Of a stretch of DNA of 64,000 nucleotides, positions 1 to 9,600 are shown in pieces. This stretch comes from Ligustrum vulgare (lineage: Eukaryota; Streptophyta; Magnoliopsida; Lamiales; Oleaceae): assembly GCA_963555705.1 (NCBI GenBank), contig OY743180.1, positions 35,930,129 to 35,994,128 on the forward strand, in the 5' to 3' direction. The notes under the pieces were generated by a model. That model was not told the origin of the DNA. It did not search any database and saw only the letters and a program-made list of their open reading frames with translations. A program made the translations under genes and the position numbers. Within the stretch, counting starts at the first letter, position 1. Each line of letters opens with the position of its first letter.

Positions 1-358
1 ATTTAAGATTTGCTTGACAATGATTAAATATTTGTATTGATTGCAGAAGACGTGCTCTCAGAATACTGGTCTTTTGGAATGGTTTTAACACTACACACTT
101 GATATGCCGACAACCTAGTTGCTTATAAGGGAATTAATTCTTTTAGTGAAATGTTTATTATGGCCAGTTCGATTTAGTTTTTAATATTGAATTTATAATT
201 AGTGTATGTTTGACGTAGATTACTTGAGTTAATAGGAGTCGGAGTAGGAGTGAAGTGAGTAATAACTATTATACGAGTACGGGATTTTGTTGGAGCTGGT
301 AAGTCACAGTTGGAGTAATAGCTGAAGTAGACACTAAATTTAACGAATGGGGGTAAGA

Positions 359-360
359 GA
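359..360 (+). other. 58-bp deletion junction defining type D monomers
   Basis: GGGGGTAAGAG joins directly to AAATTTCATC. Compared with a full monomer, 58 bp are missing, including one AAATTTCAT copy and the left arm of the first palindrome. The same junction is at 3211/3212, 7033/7034, 10855/10856 and 14677/14678, always as the first monomer of the 3822-bp HOR. It shortens the monomer to 912 bp. Only one base of homology flanks the deleted segment, and identity of all five junctions implies one founding event. Confidence 0.92.
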
Positions 361-787
361 AATTTCATCTTCTTGTATTGCTGTATATGTATTATTGCAT
401 TGTTTACCATTGTTTTCTTTAAAATATTTTATAAGATTTGCTTGAGAAAGATTGTTATTAACGATTACATAAGCTGTTGTCGTAGAATACTTGTCATTTC
501 GGGATGCTTTTCAATATGGACGCTTGGACTGGCTACAACCGTACTTCTCGTAAAGGAAGTAGTTTATTTATTTAAATTCTTATGGGCCTTTAGATTTTGT
601 TTTCAGTTTTGAATTCATTATTATTGTATGTTTGAAGTAGATTTCCTGAGTTAATAGGAGTCGGACCGGGAGTTGAAGAAGTTGGTAACTTTTATTCGGA
701 TAGGGGAAGGACCTTGGGTAGGTATGTCGATGTACGAGTAAAAGTGGAAATAGGAACTAAAGTTTAACAAATATGGGATTAAGAGTG

Positions 788-881
788 ACAATTGTTAGGA
801 ACTGCTACTGAAAATTTTTTATTTGGAGTAAGACAAGTTTATGAAATTTCATATTTTAGTATTGCAATAGATTTATTATTA
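788..881 (+). other. Recombination junction D/A inside monomer 1
   Basis: Upstream bases are D type (GATTAAGAGTGAC at 778-790). Downstream bases are A type (TTATTATAAAG from about 875, and the following TTTATGC). The switch lies between. It accounts for the loss of exactly one 970-bp monomer from the first HOR copy. Confidence 0.8.
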
Positions 882-1755
882 TAAAGTTTATTTTTGTATA
901 CTTTAAAATATTATTTATGCTTTGCTTGACAATGATTAAATATTTGTATTGATTGCAGAAGACGTGCTCGCAGAATACTGGTCTTTTGGAATGGTTTTAA
1001 CACTACACACTTGATATGCCGACAACCTAGTTGCTTATAAGGGAATTATTTCTTTTAGTGAAATGTTTATTATGGCCAGTTCGATTTAGTTTTTAATATT
1101 GAATTTATAATTAGTGAATGTTTGACGTAGATTACTTGAGTTAATAGGATTCGGAGTAGGAGTGAAGTGAGTAATAACTATTATACGAGTACGGGATGTC
1201 GTAGAAGTTGGTAAGTCACAGTTGGAGTAATAGCTGAAGTAGACACTAAATTTAAGGAATGGGGGTGAGAGTAACAATAGGTTGGAGCGGTTATTAAAAT
1301 TTCATAAGTAGAAGTAAGGGTAGTGTATGAAATTTCATCTTCTTGTATTGCTGTATATGTATTATTACATTGTTTACTATTATTTTCTTTAAAATATTTG
1401 TTAAGATTTGCTTGAGAAAGATTGTTATTAACGATTACATAAGCTGTTCTCGTAGAATACTTGTCATTTCGGGATGCTTTTCAATATGGACGCTTGGACT
1501 GGCTACAACCGTACTTCTCGTAAGGGAAGTAGTTTATTTATTTAAATTCTTACGGTCATTTAGATTTTGTTTTCAGTTTTGAATTCATTATTATTGTATG
1601 TTTGAAGTAGATTTCCTGAGTTAATAGGAGTCGGACTGGGAGTTGAAGAAGTTGGTAACTTTTATTCGAATAGGAGAAGGACCTGGGGTAGGTATGTCGA
1701 TGTACGAGTAAAAGTGGAAATAGGAACTAAAGTTTAACAAATATGGGATTCAGAG

Positions 1756-1767
1756 TAACAATTGTTA
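1756..1767. repeat. 12-bp palindrome upstream of the A/T tract
   Basis: TAACAATTGTTA is perfectly self-complementary. Monomers with GAGTGACAATTG keep only the inner 8 bp, and block VI monomers with AATTGTTTGG keep 10 bp. Its half-unit 1 counterpart (TAACAATAGGTT) is not palindromic, so the symmetry arose, or was lost, after the half-unit duplication. Confidence 0.7.
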
Positions 1768-2070
1768 GGAACTGCTACTGAAAATTTTTTATTTGGAGTA
1801 AGACAAGTTTATGAAATTTCATATTTTAGTATTCCAATAGATTTATTATTGTAAAGTTTATTTTTGTATACTTTAAAATATTATTTAAGATTTGCTTGAC
1901 CATGATTAAATATTTGTATTGATTGCAGAAGACGTGGTCGTAGAATACTGGTCTTTTGGAATGGTTTTAACACTACACACTTGATATGCCGACATTCTAG
2001 TTGCTTGTAAGGGAATTAATTCTTTTAGTGAAATGTTTATTATGGACAGTTCGATTTAGTTTTTAATATT

Positions 2071-2278
2071 GAATTTATAATTAGTGTATGTTTGACGTAG
2101 ATTACTTGAGTTAATAGGAGTCGGAGTAGGAGTGAAGTGAGTAATAACTATTATACGAGTACGGGATGTCGTAGAAGTTGGTAAGTCACAGTTGGAGTAA
2201 TAGCTGAAGTAGACACTAAATTTAAGGAATGGGGGTGAGAGTAACAATAGGTTGGAGCGGTTATTAAAATTTCATAAG
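2071..2278 (+). repeat. Strongly G-skewed segment of half-unit 1
   Basis: In these 208 bases I counted 60 G and 15 C on the forward strand, a 4:1 excess, built from repeated GGAG, GTAG and GAAG words (for example AGGAGTCGGAGTAGGAGTG). The homologous part of half-unit 2 shows the same bias. The skew repeats twice per monomer in the same direction throughout the array. It also explains the T/P/S-rich translation on the reverse strand. Confidence 0.75.
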
Positions 2279-2296
2279 TAGAAGTAAGGGTAGTGT

Positions 2297-2308
2297 ATGA
2301 AATTTCAT
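2297..2308. repeat. Perfect 12-bp palindrome, end of half-unit 1
   Basis: ATGAAATTTCAT reads the same on both strands. It is the end landmark of half-unit 1 and is present in nearly all monomers. It is destroyed by the 58-bp deletion in type D (GAGAAATTTCAT) and altered in monomer 53 (ATGAATTTTCAT). Such a dyad could bind a dimeric protein, but no factor can be named. Confidence 0.8.
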
Positions 2309-2420
2309 CTTCTTGTATTGCTGTATATGTATTATTACATTGTTTACTATTATTTTCTTTAAAATATTTGTTAAGATTTGCTTGAGAAAGATTGTTATTA
2401 ACGATTACATAAGCTGTTCT

Positions 2421-2492
2421 CGTAGAATACTTGTCATTTCGGGATGCTTTTCAATATGGACGCTTGGACTGGCTACAACCGTACTTCTCGTA
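2421..2492. repeat. Nearly invariant 72-bp core in half-unit 2
   Basis: From CGTAGAATACTTGTC to TACTTCTCGTA the sequence is almost unchanged in all monomers. The departures I saw are CGTACAATAC (monomer 56), AATACCTGTC (56, 60, 64, 66), TTTCAGG (27, 30), TTTTGGG (54, 58, 62) and ACAATCG (5, 9, 13, 17). The matching region of half-unit 1 and the tails vary more between types. Constraint or simple lack of mutation could both explain this. Confidence 0.6.
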
Positions 2493-2779
2493 AAGGAAGT
2501 AGTTTATTTATTTAAATTCTTATGGGCCTTTAGATTTTGTTTTCAGTTTTGAATTCATTATTATTGTATGTTTGAAGTAGATTTCCTGAGTTAATAGGAG
2601 TCGGACCGGGAGTTGAAGAAGTTGGTAACTTTTATTCGGATAGGGGAAGGACCTTGGGTAGGTATGTCGATGTACGAGTAAAAGTGGAAATAGGAACTAA
2701 AGTTTAACAAATATGGGATTAAGAGTGACAATTGTTAGGAACTGCTACTGAAATTTTTTTATTTGGAGTAAGACAAGTT

Positions 2780-2793
2780 TATGAAATTTCATA
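2780..2793. repeat. Perfect 14-bp palindrome, end of half-unit 2
   Basis: TATGAAATTTCATA, the paralogue of the first palindrome, lies 484 bp downstream and is extended by one matching pair. Every complete monomer I read keeps it whether preceded by TT or GTG; only the truncated monomer 47 lacks it. Confidence 0.8.
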
Positions 2794-2856
2794 TTTTAGT
2801 ATTGCAATAGATTTATTATTGTAAAGTTTATTTTTGTATACTTTAAAATATTATTT

Positions 2857-5800
2857 AAGATTTGCTTGACAATGATTAAATATTTGTATTGATTGCAGAA
2901 GACGTGCTCTCAGAATACTGGTCTTTTGGAATGGTTTTAACACTACACACTTGATATGCCGACAACCTAGTTGCTTATAAGGGAATTAATTCTTTTAGTG
3001 AAATGTTTATTATGGCCAGTTCGATTTAGTTTTTAATATTGAATTTATAATTAGTGTATGTTTGACGTAGATTACTTGAGTTAATAGGAGTCGGAGTAGG
3101 AGTGAAGTGAGTAATAACTATTATACGAGTACGGGATTTTGTTGGAGCTGGTAAGTCACAGTTGGAGTAATAGCTGAAGTAGACACTAAATTTAACGAAT
3201 GGGGGTAAGAGAAATTTCATCTTCTTGTATTGCTGTATATGTATTATTGCATTGTTTACCATTGTTTTCTTTAAAATATTTTATAAGATTTGCTTGAGAA
3301 AGATTGTTATTAACGATTACATAAGCTGTTGTCGTAGAATACTTGTCATTTCGGGATGCTTTTCAATATGGACGCTTGGACTGGCTACAACCGTACTTCT
3401 CGTAAAGGAAGTAGTTTATTTATTTAAATTCTTATGGGCCTTTAGATTTTGTTTTCAGTTTTGAATTCATTATTATTGTATGTTTGAAGTAGATTTCCTG
3501 AGTTAATAGGAGTCGGACCGGGAGTTGAAGAAGTTGGTAACTTTTATTCGGATAGGGGAAGGACCTTGGGTAGGTATGTCGATGTACGAGTAAAAGTGGA
3601 AATAGGAACTAAAGTTTAACAAATATGGGATTAAGAGTGACAATTGTTAGGAACTGCTACTGAAAATTTTTTATTTGGAGTAAGACAAGTTTATGAAATT
3701 TCATATTTTAGTATTACAATAGATTTATTATTGTAAAGTTTATTTTTGTATACTTTAAAATATTATTTAAGATTTGCTTGACCATGATTAAATATTTGTA
3801 TTGATTGCAGAAGACGTGCTCGTAGAATACTGGTCTTTTGGAATGGTTTTAACACTACACACTTGATATGCCGATATTCTAGTTGCTTATAAGGGAATTA
3901 ATTCTTTTAGTGAAATGTTTATTATGGACAGTTCGATTTAGTTTTTAATATTGAATTTATAATTAGTGTATGTTTCATGTAGATTACTTGAGTTAATAGG
4001 AGTCGGAGTAGGAGTGAAGTGAGTAATAACTTTTATACGAGTACGGGATGTTGTAGGAGTTGGTAAGTCACAGTTGGAGTAATAGCTGAAGTAGACACTA
4101 AATTTAACGAATGGGGGTAAGAGCAACAATAGGTTGGAGCGGTTATTAAAATTTCATAAGTAGAAGTAAGAGTAGTGTATGAAATTTCATCTTCTTGTAT
4201 TGCTGTATATGTATTATTGCATTGTTTACCATTGTTTTCTTTAAAATATTTTATAAGATTTGCTTGAGAAAGATTGTTATTAACGATTACATAAGCTGTT
4301 TTCGTAGAATACTTGTCATTTCGGGATGCTTTTCAATATGGACGCTTGGACTGGCTACAATCGTACTTCTCGTAAGGGAAGTAGTTTATTTATTTAAACT
4401 CTTACGGTCCTTTAGATTTTGTTTTCAGTTTTGAATTCATTACTATTGTATGTTTGCAGTAGATTTCCTGAGTTAATAGGAGTCGGACTGGGAGTTGAAG
4501 AAGTTGGTAACTTTTATTCGAATAGGAGAAGGACCTGGGGTAGGTATGTCGATGTACGAGTAAAAGTGGAAATAGGAACTAAAGTTTAACAAATATGGGA
4601 TTCAGAGTAACAATTGTTAGGAACTGCTACTGAAAATTTTTTATTTGGAGTAAGACAAGTTTATGAAATTTCATATTTTAGTATTGCAATAGATTTATTA
4701 TTATAAAGTTTATTTTTGTATACTTTAAAATATTATTTATGCTTTGCTTGACAATGATTAAATATTTGTATTGATTGCAGAAGACGTGCTCGCAGAATAC
4801 TGGTCTTTTGGAATGGTTTTAACACTACACACTTGATATGCCGACAACCTAGTTGCTTATAAGGGAATTATTTCTTTTAGTGAAATGTTTATTATGGCCA
4901 GTTCGATTTAGTTTTTAATATTGAATTTATAATTAGTGAATGTTTGACGTAGATTACTTGAGTTAATAGGATTCGGAGTAGGAGTGAAGTGAGTAATAAC
5001 TATTATACGAGTACGGGATGTCGTAGAAGTTGGTAAGTCACAGTTGGAGTAATAGCTGAAGTAGACACTAAATTTAAGGAATGGGGGTGAGAGTAACAAT
5101 AGGTTGGAGCGGTTATTAAAATTTCATAAGTAGAAGTAAGGGTAGTGTATGAAATTTCATCTTCTTGTATTGCTGTATATGTATTATTACATTGTTTACT
5201 ATTATTTTCTTTAAAATATTTGTTAAGATTTGCTTGAGAAAGATTGTTATTAACGATTACATAAGCTGTTCTCGTAGAATACTTGTCATTTCGGGATGCT
5301 TTTCAATATGGACGCTTGGACTGGCTACAACCGTACTTCTCGTAAGGGAAGTAGTTTATTTATTTAAATTCTTACGGTCATTTAGATTTTGTTTTCAGTT
5401 TTGAATTCATTATTATTGTATGTTTGAAGTAGATTTCCTGAGTTAATAGGAGTCGGACTGGGAGTTGAAGAAGTTGGTAACTTTTATTCGAATAGGAGAA
5501 GGACCTGGGGTAGGTATGTCGATGTACGAGTAAAAGTGGAAATAGGAACTAAAGTTTAACAAATATGGGATTCAGAGTAACAATTGTTAGGAACTGCTAC
5601 TGAAAATTTTTTATTTGGAGTAAGACAAGTTTATGAAATTTCATATTTTAGTATTCCAATAGATTTATTATTGTAAAGTTTATTTTTGTATACTTTAAAA
5701 TATTATTTAAGATTTGCTTGACCATGATTAAATATTTGTATTGATTGCAGAAGACGTGGTCGTAGAATACTGGTCTTTTGGAATGGTTTTAACACTACAC

Positions 5801-6678
5801 ACTTGATATGCCGACATTCTAGTTGCTTGTAAGGGAATTAATTCTTTTAGTGAAATGTTTATTATGGACAGTTCGATTTAGTTTTTAATATTGAATTTAT
5901 AATTAGTGTATGTTTGACGTAGATTACTTGAGTTAATAGGAGTCGGAGTAGGAGTGAAGTGAGTAATAACTATTATACGAGTACGGGATGTCGTAGAAGT
6001 TGGTAAGTCACAGTTGGAGTAATAGCTGAAGTAGACACTAAATTTAAGGAATGGGGGTGAGAGTAACAATAGGTTGGAGCGGTTATTAAAATTTCATAAG
6101 TAGAAGTAAGGGTAGTGTATGAAATTTCATCTTCTTGTATTGCTGTATATGTATTATTACATTGTTTACTATTATTTTCTTTAAAATATTTGTTAAGATT
6201 TGCTTGAGAAAGATTGTTATTAACGATTACATAAGCTGTTCTCGTAGAATACTTGTCATTTCGGGATGCTTTTCAATATGGACGCTTGGACTGGCTACAA
6301 CCGTACTTCTCGTAAAGGAAGTAGTTTATTTATTTAAATTCTTATGGGCCTTTAGATTTTGTTTTCAGTTTTGAATTCATTATTATTGTATGTTTGAAGT
6401 AGATTTCCTGAGTTAATAGGAGTCGGACCGGGAGTTGAAGAAGTTGGTAACTTTTATTCGGATAGGGGAAGGACCTTGGGTAGGTATGTCGATGTACGAG
6501 TAAAAGTGGAAATAGGAACTAAAGTTTAACAAATATGGGATTAAGAGTGACAATTGTTAGGAACTGCTACTGAAATTTTTTTATTTGGAGTAAGACAAGT
6601 TTATGAAATTTCATATTTTAGTATTGCAATAGATTTATTATTGTAAAGTTTATTTTTGTATACTTTAAAATATTATTT
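2857..6678 (+). repeat. Block I HOR, full four-monomer copy (monomers 4-7, 3822 bp)
   Basis: Starts are 2857 (D), 3769 (A), 4739 (B) and 5709 (C). D has the 58-bp deletion and GCTCTCAG. A has GATATTCTAG, TTTCATGTAG, an ATTTTATAAG variant before the second half, and CTCTTACGG. B starts ATGCTTTGCTTG and has GCTCGCAG, GGGAATTATTTC, AGTGAATG and a tail with ATTCCAATAG. C has GTGGTCGTAG, ACATTCTAG and CTTGTAAGG. This is the clearest copy for defining the block I order. Confidence 0.93.
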
Positions 6679-9600
6679 AAGATTTGCTTGACAATGATTA
6701 AATATTTGTATTGATTGCAGAAGACGTGCTCGTAGAATACTGGTCTTTTGGAATGGTTTTAACACTACACACTTGATATGCCGACATTCTAGTTGCTTGT
6801 AAGGGAATTAATTCTTTTAGTGAAATGTTTATTATGGCCAGTTCGATTTAGTTTTTAATATTGAATTTATAATTAGTGTATGTTTGACGTAGATTACTTG
6901 AGTTAATAGGAGTCGGAGTAGGAGTGAAGTGAGTAATAACTATTATACGAGTACGGGATTTTGTTGGAGCTGGTAAGTCACAGTTGGAGTAATAGCTGAA
7001 GTAGACACTAAATTTAACGAATGGGGGTAAGAGAAATTTCATCTTCTTGTATTGCTGTATATGTATTATTGCATTGTTTACCATTGTTTTCTTTAAAATA
7101 TTTTATAAGAATTGCTTGAGAAAGATTGTTATTAACGATTACATAAGCTGTTTTCGTAGAATACTTGTCATTTCGGGATGCTTTTCAATATGGACGCTTG
7201 GACTGGCTACAACCGTACTTCTCGTAAAGGAAGTAGTTTATTTATTTAAATTCTTATGGGCCTTTAGATTTTGTTTTCAGTTTTGAATTCATTATTATTG
7301 TATGTTTGAAGTAGATTTCCTGAGTTAATAGGAGTCGGACCGGGAGTTGAAGAAGTTGGTAACTTTTATTCGGATAGGGGAAGGACCTTGGGTAGGTATG
7401 TCGATGTACGAGTAAAAGTGGAAATAGGAACTAAAGTTTAACAAATATGGGATTAAGAGTGACAATTGTTAGGAACTGCTACTGAAAATTTTTTATTTGG
7501 AGTAAGACAAGTTTATGAAATTTCATATTTTAGTATTACAATAGATTTATTATTGTAAAGTTTATTTTTGTATACTTTAAAATATTATTTAAGATTTGCT
7601 TGACCATGATTAAATATTTGTATTGATTGCAGAAGACGTGCTCGTAGAATACTGGTCTTTTGGAATGGTTTTAACACTACACACTTGATATGCCGATATT
7701 CTAGTTGCTTATAAGGGAATTAATTCTTTTAGTGAAATGTTTATTATGGACAGTTCGATTTAGTTTTTAATATTGAATTTATAATTAGTGTATGTTTCAT
7801 GTAGATTACTTGAGTTAATAGGAGTCGGAGTAGGAGTGAAGTGAGTAATAACTTTTATACGAGTACGGGATGTTGTAGGAGTTGGTAAGTCACAGTTGGA
7901 GTAATAGCTGAAGTAGACACTAAATTTAACGAATGGGGGTAAGAGCAACAATAGGTTGGAGCGGTTATTAAAATTTCATAAGTAGAAGTAAGAGTAGTGT
8001 ATGAAATTTCATCTTCTTGTATTGCTGTATATGTATTATTGCATTGTTTACCATTGTTTTCTTTAAAATATTTTATAAGATTTGCTTGAGAAAGATTGTT
8101 ATTAACGATTACATAAGCTGTTTTCGTAGAATACTTGTCATTTCGGGATGCTTTTCAATATGGACGCTTGGACTGGCTACAATCGTACTTCTCGTAAGGG
8201 AAGTAGTTTATTTATTTAAACTCTTACGGTCCTTTAGATTTTGTTTTCAGTTTTGAATTCATTACTATTGTATGTTTGCAGTAGATTTCCTGAGTTAATA
8301 GGAGTCGGACTGGGAGTTGAAGAAGTTGGTAACTTTTATTCGAATAGGAGAAGGACCTGGGGTAGGTATGTCGATGTACGAGTAAAAGTGGAAATAGGAA
8401 CTAAAGTTTAACAAATATGGGATTCAGAGTAACAATTGTTAGGAACTGCTACTGAAAATTTTTTATTTGGAGTAAGACAAGTTTATGAAATTTCATATTT
8501 TAGTATTGCAATAGATTTATTATTATAAAGTTTATTTTTGTATACTTTAAAATATTATTTATGCTTTGCTTGACAATGATTAAATATTTGTATTGATTGC
8601 AGAAGACGTGCTCGCAGAACACTGGTCTTTTGGAATGGTTTTAACACTACACACTTGATATGCCGACAACCTAGTTGCTTATAAGGGTATAATTTCTTTT
8701 AGTGAAATGTTTATTATGGCCAGTTCGATTTAGTTTTTAATATTGAATTTATAATTAGTGAATGTTTGACGTAGATTACTTAAGTTAATAGGAATCGGAG
8801 TAGGAGTGAAGTGAGTAATAACTATTATACGAGTACGGGATGTCGTAGAAGTTGGTAAGTCCTAGTTGGAGTAATAGCTGAAGTAGACACTAAATTTAAG
8901 GAATGGGGGTGAGAGTAACAATAGGTTGGAGCGGTTATTAAAATTTCATAAGTAGAAGTAAGGGTAGTGTATGAAATTTCATCTTCTTGTATTGCTGTAT
9001 ATGTATTATTACATTGTTTACTATTATTTTCTTTAAAATATTTGTTAAGATTTGCTTGAGAAAGATTGTTATTAACGATTACATAAGCTGTTCTCGTAGA
9101 ATACTTGTCATTTCGGGATGCTTTTCAATATGGACGCTTGGACTGGCTACAACCGTACTTCTCGTAAGGGAAGTAGTTTATTTATTTAAATTCTTACGGT
9201 CATTTAGATTTTGTTTTCAGTTTTGAATTCATTATTATTGTATGTTTGAAGTAGATTTCCTGAGTTAATAGGAGTCGGACTGGGAGTTGAAGAAGTTGGT
9301 AACTTTTATTCGAATAGGAGAAGGACCTGGGGTAGGTATGTCGATGTACGAGTAAAAGTGGAAATAGGAACTAAAGTTTAACAAATATGGGATTCAGAGT
9401 AACAATTGTTAGGAACTGCTACTGAAAATTTTTTATTTGGAGTAAGACAAGTTTATGAAATTTCATATTTTAGTATTCCAATAGATTTATTATTGTAAAG
9501 TTTATTTTTGTATACTTTAAAATATTATTTAAGATTTGCTTGACCATGATTAAATATTTGTATTGATTGCAGAAGACGTGGTCGTAGAATACTGGTCTTT

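Larger units (their letters stand above)
1887..2372 (+). repeat. Half-unit 1 of the monomer (about 486 bp)
   Basis: Half-unit 1 aligns with half-unit 2 (2373-2856) over its length. Shared landmarks in the same order are AAGATTTGCTTGA at the start, CGTAGAATACT, TAAGGGAA or TAAAGGAA, TGAGTTAATAGGAGTCGGA, GAGTAACAAT and ATGAAATTTCAT at the end. Offsets between paired landmarks are 484-490 bp. The halves are clearly diverged, so the duplication is older than the amplification of the 970-bp unit. Half 1 carries the 58-bp deletion, the TATG duplication, the 2-bp insertion and the micro-inversion in variant monomers. Confidence 0.85.
5..2856 (+). repeat. Block I HOR, contracted three-monomer copy (monomers 1-3, 2852 bp)
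   Basis: Monomer starts are 5, 917 and 1887. The expected order in this block is D (58-bp deletion), A, B, C. Here A is missing and monomer 1 is a D/A hybrid: it has the D head (GCTCTCAG, the 58-bp deletion, TATGGGCC, GATTAAGAGTGAC) but the A tail (ATTGCAATAG, TTATTATAAAG, and the ATGCTTTGCTTG start of a following B monomer). The copy is exactly one monomer shorter than 3822 bp. Monomers 2 and 3 (B and C) look identical to 4739-6678; I saw no difference on reading. Confidence 0.88.
1887..2856 (+). repeat. Reference satellite monomer (monomer 3), full length 970 bp
   Basis: This copy carries none of the deletions and serves as the reference. Its order is: first-half AAGATTTGCTTGAC motif (1887); variable typing patch at about 1930 (GCTCGTAG, GCTCTCAG, GCTCGCAG or GCTCATAG in different types); second typing patch at about 1992 (ACATTCTAG or ACAACCTAG); G-rich segment 2071-2278; first palindrome 2297-2308; phase mark 2313; second-half AAGATTTGCTTGAG motif (2373); nearly invariant core 2421-2492; an EcoRI-type GAATTC shortly after; a second G-rich segment; an A/T tract near 2750; and the second palindrome 2780-2793. 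The typing patches are what identify the HOR position of each copy. Confidence 0.93.
2373..2856 (+). repeat. Half-unit 2 of the monomer (about 484 bp)
   Basis: This is the paralogous partner of half-unit 1. It contains the 72-bp nearly invariant core and the A/T tract. The reverse-strand translations of the two G-rich segments also align. For example the frames at 29439-29639 and 28965-29156 share a spaced P-T-P and T-P-I-N-S pattern, an independent sign that the halves are homologous. The 26-bp deletion removes sequence just upstream of this half, immediately after the phase mark. Confidence 0.85.

Noticed and set aside
1763..1768. TTAGG, the insect-type telomere motif
   Set aside because: It appears as an isolated single copy within TTGTTAGGAAC in each monomer and never in tandem.
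2047..2065. RNA polymerase III B-box-like GTTCGATTT followed by a T5 run
   Set aside because: Only the GTTCGA core fits, the CC end of the B box is missing, no convincing A box lies upstream, and the T run is interrupted in monomers 59, 60, 65 and 66.
2056..2247. Reverse-strand frame of about 63 codons (61, 78 and 84 in variants), T/P/S-rich with T-P repeats
   Set aside because: It arises from the G-skewed GGAG/GTAG segment. Length and start change with indels of 58 and 2 bp and with the micro-inversion, and the half-unit 2 counterpart is usually broken. No domain, signal or start context supports it.
2313..2552. Forward open frame of about 79 codons present once per monomer, hydrophobic and membrane-protein-like
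   Set aside because: It starts at TTG, has no ATG start, is cut by TGG to TGA in blocks II and III, and is altered upstream by the 26-bp deletion. Nearly all differences between copies change the amino acid, the opposite of purifying selection. The hydrophobic look follows from T-rich codons.
2550..2560. GAATTC once per monomer as a biological signal
   Set aside because: It is simply a common restriction site in the unit (lost in monomers 11, 27 and 47). It would produce a roughly 970-bp ladder but implies no function.
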